Positions 50,527 to 61,888 of a stretch of 64,000 nt of DNA are shown here, piece by piece (the first letter of the stretch is position 1; each line of letters starts with the position of its first letter). The stretch is from the NCBI GenBank assembly GCA_014647935.1, contig BMQD01000021.1, positions 1 through 64,000 on the forward strand. Direction: 5' to 3'. A program made the position numbers and the translations under genes. This DNA is from Planomonospora parontospora. GTDB lineage: Bacteria > Actinomycetota > Actinomycetes > Streptosporangiales > Streptosporangiaceae. The notes under the pieces were generated by a model. It saw only the letters and a program-made list of their open reading frames with translations. It ran no database searches and had not been told where the DNA came from.

Positions 50527-51696
50527 ATGACCATCCTTGAGCAGACCCTCGCAGCGATCCGGCCCGCCGACCCGGAGGCCGTCGCCGAGGCGCGCGCCCA
50601 CCAGGACCGGCTGACCAAACCCCGGGGTGCGCTGGGCGCGCTGGAGGAGGTGGCGGTACGGCTCGCCGGCTCCGCCGCCGCCAGCCCGCCGCCGATCCCC
50701 GCCCCCGCCGCGCTGGCCATCTTCGCCGCCGACCACGGTGTCCACGCCCAGGGCGTGAGCCCCTGGCCGCAGGAGGTCACCCAGCAGATGGTGGGCAACT
50801 TCCTGGCGGGCGGCGCCGTGGCCAACGCCTTCGCCGCCCAGGTCGGCGCCACCGTGACCGTCGTGGACGTCGGCGTCGCCGCCGACCTGCCCCCGGCGCC
50901 GAACCTGATCGTCGACAAGGTCGCGTACGGCACGGCCGACCTGTCCGAGGGGCCGGCGATGACTCCGGCGCAGGCCGTGTCCGCACTGGAGGCCGGCATC
51001 GCGGTCGCCCGCCGCCTGGTGGACCAGGGGGCCCGCTGCCTGGTCACCGGGGACATGGGCATCGCCAACACCACCGCCTCCGCCGCTCTGATCTGCGCGT
51101 TCACCGGCCGGGACGCCGCCGAGGCGACCGGCAGGGGGACCGGGGCCGACGACGAGACCCTCACCAGGAAGGTGGAGGTCGTCCGCCGGGCGCTGCTGGC
51201 CAACGGCCTGGCCGGCCCGGCGGGCGGACGGTCGCGGGACGCCGGGGACGGGCGGGTTCCGGACGGTGACGTGACGGCCGGGCCCGCGGGACCCGGAGGG
51301 CCGCCCGCCGGAGACGTGCTCACCGGATCCGCGCTGAGGACGCTCGCGGCCGTCGGCGGTCTGGAGCACGCGGCGATCGCCGGGTTCATCCTGGGAGCCG
51401 CGTCGCTGCGGGTGCCGGTCATCCTGGACGGGGTGATCGCGGGTTCGGCCGCCCTGGCCGCCGCGGCGCTCGCCCCCGAAGCGGTGGACCACTGCGTTGC
51501 GGGGCACCGTTCGGCCGAGCCCGGTCACGCCCTCGCGCTCGCCCATCTCGGCCTGCGTCCCCTGGTCGAGCTGGAGCTCCGGCTCGGCGAGGGGACCGGC
51601 GGGCTGCTGGCCCATCCCCTCGTGTGCGCGGCGGTCCGGGTCATGCACGAGGTGGCCACCTTCGACTCGGCGGGGGTCACCGAGAAGGGCGCCTGA
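50527..51696 (+). CDS. cobT: Nicotinate-nucleotide-dimethylbenzimidazole phosphoribosyltransferase CobT
   Basis: A 389-residue enzyme that makes alpha-ribazole phosphate for the lower ligand of cobalamin. Motifs: RLTKPRGALGALEEVAVRLA, FAADHGVHAQGVSPWPQEVT, GDMGIANTTASAAL, and the C-terminal ELRLGEGTGGLLAHPLV with the likely catalytic Glu. A Gly/Pro/Asp-rich insert of about 40 residues interrupts the middle. The ATG chosen gives the usual N-terminus. Confidence 0.95.
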   Translation: MTILEQTLAAIRPADPEAVAEARAHQDRLTKPRGALGALEEVAVRLAGSAAASPPPIPAPAALAIFAADHGVHAQGVSPWPQEVTQQMVGNFLAGGAVANAFAAQVGATVTVVDVGVAADLPPAPNLIVDKVAYGTADLSEGPAMTPAQAVSALEAGIAVARRLVDQGARCLVTGDMGIANTTASAALICAFTGRDAAEATGRGTGADDETLTRKVEVVRRALLANGLAGPAGGRSRDAGDGRVPDGDVTAGPAGPGGPPAGDVLTGSALRTLAAVGGLEHAAIAGFILGAASLRVPVILDGVIAGSAALAAAALAPEAVDHCVAGHRSAEPGHALALAHLGLRPLVELELRLGEGTGGLLAHPLVCAAVRVMHEVATFDSAGVTEKGA

Positions 51697-51852
51697 CCTG
51701 CGGGAGCCGCCGGCCGGACGCCGGTCGGCGGCGATCACAGCGCTTCTTCACCGTTGTTAACAAGGTGGAAGCAAACGACGAGCCGGGAGCCGGTAGGTTT
51801 ACCTCCTAACGCACGCGCTTCACCATTCGTCGTGAACGGGAGATCTGTCGTC

Positions 51853-53088
51853 ATGTCGTCGCCCTATCTGCTCGGCCTGCGTCTCTCCGGGCGGCGGGTG
51901 CTCGTCGTGGGGGGAGGCCGCGTCGCCCAGCGGCGGGTGCCCGCCCTGCTCGACGCCGGTGCCCTGGTCACCGTCGTCTCCACGAGCGTCACGCACGCCC
52001 TCGACGACCTCATCGCGACCGGCCGCGTGACCTGGGAGGCCAGGCCGTACCAGGTGGGAGACCTGGACGGGGCCTGGCTGGTGCACGCCTGCACCGACGA
52101 CAGGGCGGTGAACGCGGCGGTGGCCGCCGAGGCCGAGGCCAAGCGGATCTGGTGCGTGCGCGCCGACGACAAGGACGCGTCGGCGGCGTGGACCCCGGCC
52201 AGCGGCCGGGTGGACGAGATCGGTGTGGCGATCACCGCGGGCGGCGACCCCCGGCGGGCGGCGGGGATCCGGGACGCCGTGGTCGCAGCGCTCCGCGACG
52301 GCACCGTCGACGCCCGGCGCAACCGGACCAAGCCGGTCGGCGTCGCGCTGGTCGGAGGAGGTCCGGGCGACCCCGGTCTGATCACGGTCCGCGGGCGGCA
52401 ACTGCTCGCCCAGGCCGACGTCGTCGTGGCCGACCGGCTGGCCCCGCAGGCCCTGCTCGACGAGCTCTCGCCGGACGTCGAGCTGATCGACGCGGCGAAG
52501 ATCCCCTACGGTCGCTACCTGGCTCAGGAGAAGATCAACGAGCTGTTGGTCGAGCACGCCCGGAAGGGCAGGTTCGTCGTCCGGCTCAAGGGCGGCGACC
52601 CGTTCGTCTTCGGCCGGGGCGGCGAGGAGATGCTCGCCTGCGCCCGGGCGGGGATCCCGGTCGTCGTGGTCCCGGGGATCACGAGCCCGGTCGCGGTGCC
52701 CGCCGCGGCGGGCGTGCCCGTCACGCACCGCGGGGTGAGCCAGGAGTTCCACGTCATCTCGGTGCACGTCCCGCCGGGCGACGAGAGATCCACGGTCGAC
52801 TGGCCGAACCTGGCCCGATCGGCGGGAACGCTGGTGCTCATGATGGCCGTCGAGCGGATCGCGGTGATCGCCGAAACCCTGATCCGTGAGGGACGTTCGC
52901 CGGAAACTCCCGTAATGGTGGTACAGGACGGTACTCTTCCCACCCAGCGTGCTCTTCACGCCACGCTGTCCAGCGTGGCGGAGCGTGTGACCGCGGCTGG
53001 GATTCGGCCACCGGCGATCGTGATCGTCGGCGACGTCGTGAAAGTCGGCCAGGAGGTCGAGATGGTTCGAGCGGAGCGGGTTCCGTGA
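51853..53088 (+). CDS. cysG: Siroheme synthase-type protein: precorrin-2 dehydrogenase + uroporphyrinogen-III methyltransferase
   Basis: A 411-residue fusion. The N-terminal Rossmann part ([20 protein letters not shown], then [12 protein letters not shown]) is the precorrin-2 dehydrogenase/ferrochelatase domain. The C-terminal part is the SUMT methylase: [59 protein letters not shown] and THRG. It makes precorrin-2, the branch point to cobalamin and siroheme. The 156-base gap upstream contains the palindrome TTGTTAACAA at 51754-51763 and no gene. The stop overlaps the next GTG. Confidence 0.95.
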   Translation: MSSPYLLGLRLSGRRVLVVGGGRVAQRRVPALLDAGALVTVVSTSVTHALDDLIATGRVTWEARPYQVGDLDGAWLVHACTDDRAVNAAVAAEAEAKRIWCVRADDKDASAAWTPASGRVDEIGVAITAGGDPRRAAGIRDAVVAALRDGTVDARRNRTKPVGVALVGGGPGDPGLITVRGRQLLAQADVVVADRLAPQALLDELSPDVELIDAAKIPYGRYLAQEKINELLVEHARKGRFVVRLKGGDPFVFGRGGEEMLACARAGIPVVVVPGITSPVAVPAAAGVPVTHRGVSQEFHVISVHVPPGDERSTVDWPNLARSAGTLVLMMAVERIAVIAETLIREGRSPETPVMVVQDGTLPTQRALHATLSSVAERVTAAGIRPPAIVIVGDVVKVGQEVEMVRAERVP

Positions 53089-55268
53089 AATCGGCTGCCG
53101 ACAAGCCCGTGCACCCGGCGGCCGAGGACGGCCCCCGGCTCGGCGTCGCCCGCGAGGAGGAGCCGGAGGGCGCCTTCCCGGGCCGCGCGGAGAGCCCGGG
53201 GGAACAGACGCTGACCTTTCAGGCGATCCGTGCCGACGAGGAGGGCGTGCCCGCAGGTGCCGCGGAGGCGGAGGACGCCGGAGACCCGCCCGCCGATCCC
53301 GGCGCGGACGGCGGGCAGACCGCCGGGAACGGACCGGATTCCGCGCCGGACGACGGCGACGTGGATCAGGCCGGCCCCGACGACGCGGATGACTCCGCCG
53401 ACCCGGACGGCCCCGGCGCCCTGGACGGCTCCGGTGACTCCGGCGGCCTGGAGGATCCCGCGGACCCGGACGGTCCCGGGGGAGCGGACGGTCCGGACGA
53501 GGACGACGCCGTGGTGGTGGTCGCGGACCTCGACGGGTCCGGGGAGGAGAACGGTGCGACCCCCGAGGGGCGGGTTCGGGACGAGCCGCTGCCCGACGAG
53601 GTCTCCGAGGCGCTGACCGGCGCGCTCGCCGCGCTGCGCGACAGCGTCACCGATCTCGCCTTCGGCCTGGACCTGCCCGGGGTGGAGGAGGCGAGGAAGG
53701 CCAGGGCCGAGATCCTTGCGCAGCTCGACGACTACGTGATCCCCCGGATCCACATGAGCACCGCGCCGGCGCTCATCGTCGTCGCGGGCTCCACCGGCGC
53801 CGGCAAGTCCACCCTGCTCAACACCCTGGCCAACGCCGACGTCAGCCCCACCGGCGTCCGTCGGCCGACCACCGGGACCCCCGTCCTCGCCTGCCACCCC
53901 GACGACCACGAGTGGTTCGCCGAGGGCGGCCTGCTCGGCAGCCTGGAACGGAGGGGGGCGTCCGAACCCGGGACGGGAACGGACGGGCTCGTGCTCGTCA
54001 CCACCGAGCGGCTGCCTCCGGGCGTGGCACTGCTCGACACCCCCGACATCGACTCCGTGGTGGAGGCGCACCACGAGATCGCCCACCGCATGCTCGACGC
54101 GGCCGATCTGTGGATCTTCGTCACCACCGCGGCCCGCTACGCCGACGCCCCGGCCTGGCGGCTGCTCCGGCTGGCCAAGGAGCGCGGCGCCCGGCTGGCG
54201 ATCGTGCTCTCCCGGGTCCCGGCCAGGTCGCGCGAGGTGGTCACCAAGCACTTCGTGCGCATGCTCACCGAGTACGGCCTCGGCCAGGTGGACCGCTTCG
54301 TCATCAACGAGAGCAAGGCCGCCGACGGGATGCTGCCCGACCACGAGGTCACCGAGCTCAGGCTCTGGCTGACCGAGCTGTCGGTGGACGACCGGCGGCG
54401 GGCGCAGGCCGTACAGGCGACGCTGGCCGGAGTGCTCGACAGCTTCCGGGCCCGGGTCCCCGCCCTGGCCAGGCAGCTGGAGGTCCAGCTGGCCCTGCGC
54501 GCCGAGCTCCGGGGCGACGTGGACGCCGCGTACGGCGGGGCGATGGCCGAGATCGACGAGGCGACGAGGAACGGCTCCCTGCTCCGCGGGGAGGTGCTGG
54601 CCCGGTGGCAGGACTTCATCGGATCGGGCGACCTCATGCGGACCCTGCACCTGCGCAAGCCCGGCCGGTTCGCCGGGAAGGCGAGCCACCAGGGCCCCGA
54701 GCGGCTCAGCGCGCTGAAGACCGCGCTCCGGACCGGCCTGGAGGCGGTCGTGGTCTCGGCCGCCCAGCGCGCCGCCGAGGAGACCGTGGCGCGCTGGCTG
54801 AACCGGCCCGGCGCGGGGGAGACCCTGGCCGCGGTGCCGGGCCTCGGGGAGCCCTCCGACGACCTGCCGCGCCGGGCAGGCCGGGCCGTGGCCGCCTGGC
54901 AGGACCACCTCGTCGGGCTGATCCGCACGGAGGGCGTGACCAAGCGGTCGGTGGCCAGGCTGGTCTCGTTCGACGCCGACTCCCTCGCGGTGATCCTCGC
55001 GATCGGGATGTTCGGCTACGGCACCGCCGAAGTCGAGGTCGCCGGCAAGAGCGCCCTGCCGCAGCGGCTGCTGCACGCACTGCTCGGCGCGGAGTCCCTG
55101 CGCAACATCAGTGCCAAGGCCCGCAGCGATCTCCGCACCCGGATCGGCACGCTGTTCGACGACGAGGTCTGGCGCTACGTCCAGGCCCTCGACGGTGCGG
55201 GCGTCCCCGACGAATCCGCAGCCACCCGTCTCTACCAGGCAATGTACAACCTTGAGGTCGCCCGATGA
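53085..55268 (+). CDS. Large dynamin-like/Era-like GTPase, first of a pair
   Basis: A 727-residue P-loop GTPase. The first 170 residues are an acidic Asp/Glu/Gly/Pro-rich disordered region. The GTPase domain follows: P-loop GSTGAGKST near 235, switch SPTGVRRPTTGTPVLACH, and LLDTPDID. The C-terminal half is helical, like stalks of dynamin-type proteins. With the next gene it makes the paired GTPase locus frequent in actinomycetes; a membrane or septum role is plausible but unproven. It is coupled to cysG by GTGA, although no biochemical link is known. Confidence 0.85.
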   Translation: MKSAADKPVHPAAEDGPRLGVAREEEPEGAFPGRAESPGEQTLTFQAIRADEEGVPAGAAEAEDAGDPPADPGADGGQTAGNGPDSAPDDGDVDQAGPDDADDSADPDGPGALDGSGDSGGLEDPADPDGPGGADGPDEDDAVVVVADLDGSGEENGATPEGRVRDEPLPDEVSEALTGALAALRDSVTDLAFGLDLPGVEEARKARAEILAQLDDYVIPRIHMSTAPALIVVAGSTGAGKSTLLNTLANADVSPTGVRRPTTGTPVLACHPDDHEWFAEGGLLGSLERRGASEPGTGTDGLVLVTTERLPPGVALLDTPDIDSVVEAHHEIAHRMLDAADLWIFVTTAARYADAPAWRLLRLAKERGARLAIVLSRVPARSREVVTKHFVRMLTEYGLGQVDRFVINESKAADGMLPDHEVTELRLWLTELSVDDRRRAQAVQATLAGVLDSFRARVPALARQLEVQLALRAELRGDVDAAYGGAMAEIDEATRNGSLLRGEVLARWQDFIGSGDLMRTLHLRKPGRFAGKASHQGPERLSALKTALRTGLEAVVVSAAQRAAEETVARWLNRPGAGETLAAVPGLGEPSDDLPRRAGRAVAAWQDHLVGLIRTEGVTKRSVARLVSFDADSLAVILAIGMFGYGTAEVEVAGKSALPQRLLHALLGAESLRNISAKARSDLRTRIGTLFDDEVWRYVQALDGAGVPDESAATRLYQAMYNLEVAR

Positions 55269-55416
55269 GGAGTGAGTCCCGCGCCGCGCGCGCCGGAACC
55301 GCCGTGTGCGCATCCGTCATGACGGCCGGTGAGGCCCGCCGGGAGCGCAGGGCCCGGACGTCCGCCCGGCCGGCGGTTCCCGTGCCGGCCGCGGGCCGTA
55401 CCGCGAACGAGGGGCG

Positions 55417-57072
55417 GTGGCGGCGATGACCGGCACCATCGGCACCGTCCAGACGCGGCAGGGACTCGGCGGCCGGCTCGCCGCGATCGCCCGGATCGTG
55501 GAGCTGGGACCGGGCAGAGTCGACCCCAAGGTCCTCACGGAGGCGGGTCAGCTGCTGCTGCGCGCCGGTGACCGGCTCAAGCTCTCCCCCGACCACACGG
55601 TGGTCGCCCTCGCCGGAGGCACCGGCAGCGGCAAGTCGTCGCTGTTCAACGCCGTATCCGGGCTGGAGCTGTCGCCCACCGGGGTGCGGCGGCCCACCAC
55701 GGCGCGCACCCACGCGTGCGTCTGGGGCCTGGAGGGCGCCGGGCCGCTGCTCGACTGGCTGCAGATCCAGTGGCGGCACCGCTTCGCCAGGGCCAGCGCC
55801 CTCGACAAGGGCGAGAGCGGGCTGCACGGCCTGGTCCTGCTCGACCTGCCCGACCACGACTCCATCCGGGCGCTCACCGACACCGAGGCCGACCGGCTGA
55901 TCCAGGTGGCCGACCTGGTCGTCTGGGTGCTGGACCCGCAGAAGTACGCCGACGCGTCCACCCACCGGCGCTACGTGACCGAACTGGCCGGGCACGACGC
56001 GGTGACGGTCTTCGTGCTGAACCAGGTCGACCGGCTGAGTCCCGAGGACCTGGCCGAGTGCGTGGCCGACCTGGAGGACCTGCTCCGCCGCGAAGGGCTC
56101 GAGAACCCCGTCATCGTGACGACCTCCGCGACCACGGGCAGGGGCGTCGACAACCTCAGGGCCGTCCTCTCCGACGCCGTGGTCCGGCGCCGGGCCGCGA
56201 TCCAGCGGCTGGAGGCGGACCTCGACCGGCTGGTCGGGCGCCTGGCGAAGGCGATGCCCGCCGAAGGCGTCCCTTCCTCGCCCGCCTCCGTCGACGACGC
56301 CCGCCGGATCGGGCTGACCGACGCGCTCTGCGACGCGGTCGGCGTGCCGGCCGTCGGCGAGGCGATGGAGAACGTGTACGGCGTGCGGTCGGCCGAATGG
56401 GTCGGCTGGCCGTACGCCCGCTGGATCACGAAGCTCCGGCCCGACCCGCTCGACAGCCTGCGCCTGGGCGACCTGCGGGACGAGATCCGGGGCCTGAGCG
56501 GCGGCGCGGTGAGCGCGCAGCCCGCGGAGGTGGACAACGCGGTCCAGGCCCTCTCGGACGGCCTCACCACGGGCATGCACGAAGCCTGGAGGAACGCGGT
56601 CCGGGACGCCGCGCGCTCCCGTTCGGCGCAGTTGCCGAAGGCGCTGTCGGAGGAGCTGACGGAGATCGCCCCCCGCCTGGACCGGGTGCCCGCCTGGTGG
56701 CGGGCCCTGCTCGCCTGGCAGTACACGCTGGTACTGCTCTTCGTCGCGGGTGTCGCCTGGGTCGGCACGGCCCTGGCCTACGGGGTGTTCGCGGTGGGGG
56801 AGATCCCGGAGGGCCTGGCGTTCTTCGGTGACGCCGCCGCGCTGCCGTGGGTCGTCCTGATGCTGCTCTCCGTTCTCGGTCTGGGTCTCCTCACCGCCGT
56901 GGCCAGCCGGAACTTCGTGGTATTGGGCGCGGCGGGCGAGCGCGAGAGGCTGGAGCGCGAGATGCGCCGCAGGGTCGCGGCGCTGGCCGAGAGCATGGTG
57001 ATCGAGCCGGTGGAGCGCGAACTGGCCCGGTACAACGAGTTCTACGCGGCCCTGCGCGCCGTACGAGGCTGA
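55417..57072 (+). CDS. YfjP-like membrane GTPase, second of the pair
   Basis: A 551-residue GTPase. The G domain has GGTGSGKSS near residue 66, SPTGVRRPTTARTHACVW, LLDLPDHDS and the base-recognition segment VLNQVD. Two membrane helices (WQYTLVLLFVAGVAWVGTAL and LPWVVLMLLSVLGLGLL) lie near residues 435-500, then a basic helical tail. With the preceding soluble partner it may act at the membrane as a heterotypic GTPase pair. Start GTG has GAGGGG before it; ATG nine bases later is possible. The 148 bases between the two genes show no third gene. Confidence 0.85.
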   Translation: MAAMTGTIGTVQTRQGLGGRLAAIARIVELGPGRVDPKVLTEAGQLLLRAGDRLKLSPDHTVVALAGGTGSGKSSLFNAVSGLELSPTGVRRPTTARTHACVWGLEGAGPLLDWLQIQWRHRFARASALDKGESGLHGLVLLDLPDHDSIRALTDTEADRLIQVADLVVWVLDPQKYADASTHRRYVTELAGHDAVTVFVLNQVDRLSPEDLAECVADLEDLLRREGLENPVIVTTSATTGRGVDNLRAVLSDAVVRRRAAIQRLEADLDRLVGRLAKAMPAEGVPSSPASVDDARRIGLTDALCDAVGVPAVGEAMENVYGVRSAEWVGWPYARWITKLRPDPLDSLRLGDLRDEIRGLSGGAVSAQPAEVDNAVQALSDGLTTGMHEAWRNAVRDAARSRSAQLPKALSEELTEIAPRLDRVPAWWRALLAWQYTLVLLFVAGVAWVGTALAYGVFAVGEIPEGLAFFGDAAALPWVVLMLLSVLGLGLLTAVASRNFVVLGAAGERERLEREMRRRVAALAESMVIEPVERELARYNEFYAALRAVRG

Positions 57073-57212
57073 TCTCCGCCGGTCGTCCACAGGTCTGCCC
57101 GCGCCGCGTCCGCCCGTCCACAGCGCGCTCGGCGGAGGCCCGCGACCCAGGCCGCGCGGGCCATCGTGTCTTCCATGCCGCGGGCAGTCCGCCCGCTCTC
57201 ATGGGAGGCACG

Positions 57213-57959
57213 ATGAACGACATCCACGTCACGCTCACCGGCAACGTCGCGGCCCCGCCGCGCCAGCACACCTTCCCGGACGGATCGCGGGTCACCTCGC
57301 TCAAGGTGGCCTCGACGAACCGCTACTTCGACCGGGAGAACCAGCAGTGGCGCAACGGCGAGACGACCTATTTCGGGGTCCGGTGCTTCCGGGGGCTGGC
57401 GGACAACGTCGCCCAGTCGGTCCACGTGGGCCAGCCGATCGTCGTCCACGGACGGCTGCGCATCCGGGAGTTCGTCCATGAGGGGGAGCGCCGGTTCATG
57501 GCGGAGGTGGAGGCCGGTTCCCTCGGGCACGACCTCCGCTGGGGCCTGGGAAGTTTCAGCAAGCCGCAGCGGGGCGGGACGGCCCCGTCGCTGGGTGCGG
57601 AGGAGCGCAGCGAGCTCGACCGGGGGACCCACGACTGGGCGCTGGGCGGGGCGACGGCGGAAGAGCCCGCGCAGACGCCGTCGCAGCGGGAGCCGCGGGA
57701 GCACACGGACGGGGCGGCGGCGCACGGCGGGGAGACGCCGGCCGGGATCGTCGCCGAGCGGGCCGCCGGCTCCGCCGGAGAGGCGGTGGCCGGGGACGTC
57801 GAGGGCGTCGGCTCCACCGGGTCCGCCGACGCGGACGGGGCGGGCGGCCCGGAGCCGGACGGGGCCGCGGGCGAGGGGAAGGACAAGGGTGACGGGGCGG
57901 CCGCCCCGGAGACGAGGAGCGGCAGGCTGTGGCGTGCCGGAGCCCGCATGGCGGCCTGA
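57213..57959 (+). CDS. ssb: Single-stranded DNA-binding protein (SSB)
   Basis: A 248-residue SSB. The OB fold occupies residues 1-110: MNDIHVTLTGNVAAPPRQHT, LKVASTNRYF, TYFGVRCFRGLADNVAQSVH and GQPIVVHGRLRIREF. The second half is a long Gly/Ala/Glu/Asp-rich tail. It ends in RLWRAGARMAA, not in the acidic DDDIPF-type tip that recruits partners, so this is likely the accessory SSB and not the replicative one. GGGAGG precedes the ATG. Confidence 0.92.
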   Translation: MNDIHVTLTGNVAAPPRQHTFPDGSRVTSLKVASTNRYFDRENQQWRNGETTYFGVRCFRGLADNVAQSVHVGQPIVVHGRLRIREFVHEGERRFMAEVEAGSLGHDLRWGLGSFSKPQRGGTAPSLGAEERSELDRGTHDWALGGATAEEPAQTPSQREPREHTDGAAAHGGETPAGIVAERAAGSAGEAVAGDVEGVGSTGSADADGAGGPEPDGAAGEGKDKGDGAAAPETRSGRLWRAGARMAA

Positions 57960-58332
57960 GGCCGTTCCGCCGGGGTGCGGAGGTCTTCCGGTGCCCGGGC
58001 GCACGCCTGCGGCGGGAGCGCGGGGGCCGGGAGGAGCAGGGAGAGGGGGCATCGGCCGGACGCGGTCGGTGCCTCGCCCTGCGGGCACGGATCACCTGGG
58101 GGAAAACGGCCGATGGTCGGGTTCGTCTCAGACGCCGAGGCACCTGTCAGGTCCAGGTCACGCCCCGCAGCATGGCTGCTCCTTTCCCACACGTTCCGGT
58201 CGCGTAGAGAGCGATGTCCATCGCAAGCCACCCGATATGTCGGCTCACTCCGCCCAAGGTAGCGGTTCCCATCGCATGGCGCACACCCCGCAACTATTGT
58301 GTTACACATCGTTAGCCAAAGAGGGGGACTGC
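57960..58332. other. Intergenic region before the diguanylate cyclase
   Basis: A 373-base gap with no reading frame of typical coding character on either strand. Its composition drops in GC in the last 80 bases, as expected for a promoter. TATTGT at 58295 is a possible -10 element, directly followed by a BldD-type box. Confidence 0.5.
58302..58314. promoter_or_regulatory. BldD-type operator box
   Basis: TTACACATCGTTA fits the BldD consensus TNACNNNNNGTNA exactly. It ends 18 bases before the start codon of the GGDEF gene, where binding would block transcription. BldD is the c-di-GMP-dependent developmental repressor of filamentous actinomycetes and is known to control diguanylate cyclase genes. 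Confidence 0.65.
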
Positions 58333-59634
58333 ATGGTGGCGCCCAGTCATACCTCGGCCAAGCCACGTGACGGCGTGGCGACCCTGGCCGGTCGGTGGCC
58401 CCTGCTGGGACAGCGCCGCCCGCTGGTCGTCTACCTCTGCGGGGTCGTGGCCCTGGCTCTGGCCGCGATCGCATTCTCCGCCACGACCAGCGCGCTCCGC
58501 TGGCCCGACACGCTGACCTTCACCGCCTTGATGGCGTGCGGAGCGGTCTGCATCGAGGCGACCCGCAGGCTCGGGATGCCCGCCGGGGTCGCCCGCGACC
58601 TGCTGTCCGCCTGGTGGCTGCCCGTCGCCCTGCTCCTGCCGCCGGTCTACGCCCTCGTCGCTCCGATCCCGCTCCAGATCCTGCTGCAGAAACGGGTGCG
58701 CGAGACGGTCGTCTACCGGAGGGTGTTCAGCTCGGCGGCGATCGGGTTGTCCGGCTGCGCGGCCTCGGTGCTGTTCCACGCGGCCGTCGGGGACCCGTCC
58801 GCGCTGAGCACCGGCCGGGGGTGGCCGATCCTCGTCGCGATCGGCTGCGCGGTCCTGTTCACGGTGCTCAACACCGCACTGATCGCCGTGGCCGCGCACA
58901 CCGCCAATCCCGACAGCCGCTGGCGCGAGGTGCTGTGGGACCGGGAGAGCCTGACACTGGACATGGTCGAGCTCTGTCTCGGCGTCATCGTGGCGATCAC
59001 CTGCGGGATCAACCTGACGCTGCTGGTGCTGGCGCTGCCGCCGGTGGTGCTGCTGCAGCGGAGCCTGCTCCACGCCCAGCTCCAGGCCGCGGCCCGCACC
59101 GACGCGAAGACCGGTCTGCTCAACGCCGCCGCCTGGCAGCGCGAGGCGGACACCGAGATCGTCAGGGCCAGGCGGACCGGTGACCCCCTCGCCGTGCTGA
59201 TCATCGACATCGACCACTTCAAGCGGGTCAACGACAGTTACGGCCACCTGATCGGGGACCAGGTCCTGGTGGGGGTGGCCACGACGCTCCGTAGCCAGCT
59301 CCGCGAATACGACGTGGTGGGCCGGTTCGGCGGGGAGGAGTTCGTCGTGCTGCTGCCCGGAGCCGACACGACCGAGGCGCGGCGGGTGGCCGAGCGGCTG
59401 CGGTCGCGCATCGGGCGGATGGCGGTCCCGGTCGACGGGAGCATGATCAGCGTGACGATCTCGGCCGGTGTCGCGGTCATGAGCGTGCACGGCAACGACC
59501 TGATCGAGCTGCTCGCGGTGGCCGATCTGGCCCTCTACCACGCCAAGGAGCTCGGCCGTGACCGGATCTACCTGCCGGCCACCTCGTCCGTGCCGCCCGC
59601 GCAGCCGTCCGGCCAGCAGGACGCCCCTAGCTGA
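58333..59634 (+). CDS. Membrane diguanylate cyclase (GGDEF protein)
   Basis: A 433-residue protein with about six membrane helices (residues 30-255, for example VVYLCGVVALALAAIAF and ILVAIGCAVLFTVLNTALIA) and a C-terminal GGDEF domain (about 260-415). The active site is GGEEF at 333-337, with the inhibitory site RxxD (REYD) five residues before, so it should be an active, product-inhibited enzyme making c-di-GMP. The membrane part has no recognised sensor motif. GAGGGGG lies before the ATG. A BldD-type box overlaps its promoter region. Confidence 0.92.
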   Translation: MVAPSHTSAKPRDGVATLAGRWPLLGQRRPLVVYLCGVVALALAAIAFSATTSALRWPDTLTFTALMACGAVCIEATRRLGMPAGVARDLLSAWWLPVALLLPPVYALVAPIPLQILLQKRVRETVVYRRVFSSAAIGLSGCAASVLFHAAVGDPSALSTGRGWPILVAIGCAVLFTVLNTALIAVAAHTANPDSRWREVLWDRESLTLDMVELCLGVIVAITCGINLTLLVLALPPVVLLQRSLLHAQLQAAARTDAKTGLLNAAAWQREADTEIVRARRTGDPLAVLIIDIDHFKRVNDSYGHLIGDQVLVGVATTLRSQLREYDVVGRFGGEEFVVLLPGADTTEARRVAERLRSRIGRMAVPVDGSMISVTISAGVAVMSVHGNDLIELLAVADLALYHAKELGRDRIYLPATSSVPPAQPSGQQDAPS

Positions 59635-59660
59635 CCTCCGCAGGGCCTAAGCTAGAAGGC

Positions 59661-61325
<1,665 letters not shown>

Positions 61326-61335
61326 CCCGCCCGCC

Positions 61336-61380
61336 GCGGTCCCCGCAACCCCGCCGCCGGGCGGAGGCGGCGGGGACCGC
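61336..61380 (+). terminator. Hairpin after ettA
   Basis: GCGGTCCCCGC and GCGGGGACCGC form the outer stem, with a further GC-rich inner pairing. It lies 10 bases past the ettA stop and 13 before the next start, so it could reduce read-through into the thioesterase gene. Confidence 0.6.
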
Positions 61381-61393
61381 TACGGTTCTGGGT

Positions 61394-61855
61394 GTGCTCG
61401 AACAAACCACGAACGACGCCGGCCGCGCGCACCGGCACGTCTTCCCCCGGGCCGTCAGGTTCGCCGACATCGACGCGCTGGGTCACGTCAACAACGTGCG
61501 GTTCTTCGACTACCTGGAGGACGCCCGCCTCGGGCTGTTCCACGTCGATCCCCACCGGGAGGGCATCGCTCCGTTCCAGGGGCTCGTCGTGGCCAGGCAC
61601 GAGATCGACTACCGGCGGCCCCTCACCTTCCGGCCCGACCCGGTCAGGGTGGAGACCTGGGTGACCGAGATCCGCCCGGTGCGCTTCACCCTCGACTACG
61701 AGATCCGCGACGACGACGAGGTCTTCGTCCGGGCCCGCTCGATCCTCGTGGCCTACGACGTGGCCAAGGGCGCCCCCCGGCGGCTGAACCAGGACGAGAT
61801 CGCCTACCTGAGCAGGTTCACCGCGGAAGGCCCGCAGGACGCCGGACCCAGATGA
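61394..61855 (+). CDS. Acyl-CoA thioesterase (4HBT hotdog fold)
   Basis: A 153-residue hotdog thioesterase. The family signature FADIDALGHVNNVRFFDYLE carries the Asp and the HVNN motif of 4-hydroxybenzoyl-CoA thioesterase-like enzymes. It would hydrolyse an acyl-CoA in the cytoplasm; the acyl group is unknown. Start is GTG, giving MLEQTTND. An arylamine N-acetyltransferase gene follows after a short dyad. Confidence 0.88.
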   Translation: MLEQTTNDAGRAHRHVFPRAVRFADIDALGHVNNVRFFDYLEDARLGLFHVDPHREGIAPFQGLVVARHEIDYRRPLTFRPDPVRVETWVTEIRPVRFTLDYEIRDDDEVFVRARSILVAYDVAKGAPRRLNQDEIAYLSRFTAEGPQDAGPR

Positions 61856-61859
61856 TCGA

Positions 61860-61880
61860 ATGACATCTCCGGCATGTCAT
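61860..61880. promoter_or_regulatory. Dyad before the N-acetyltransferase gene
   Basis: ATGACAT and ATGTCAT are separated by seven bases, directly before the ribosome site of the next gene. It may be an operator. The arms are too short and AT-rich for a terminator in this genome. Confidence 0.4.
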
Positions 61881-61888
61881 GAAAGGTC

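Noticed and set aside
51754-51763. TTGTTAACAA as a Rex-type redox operator before cysG
   Set aside because: It is only 10 bp and lacks the TTGTGA half-site pattern; noted as a palindrome only.
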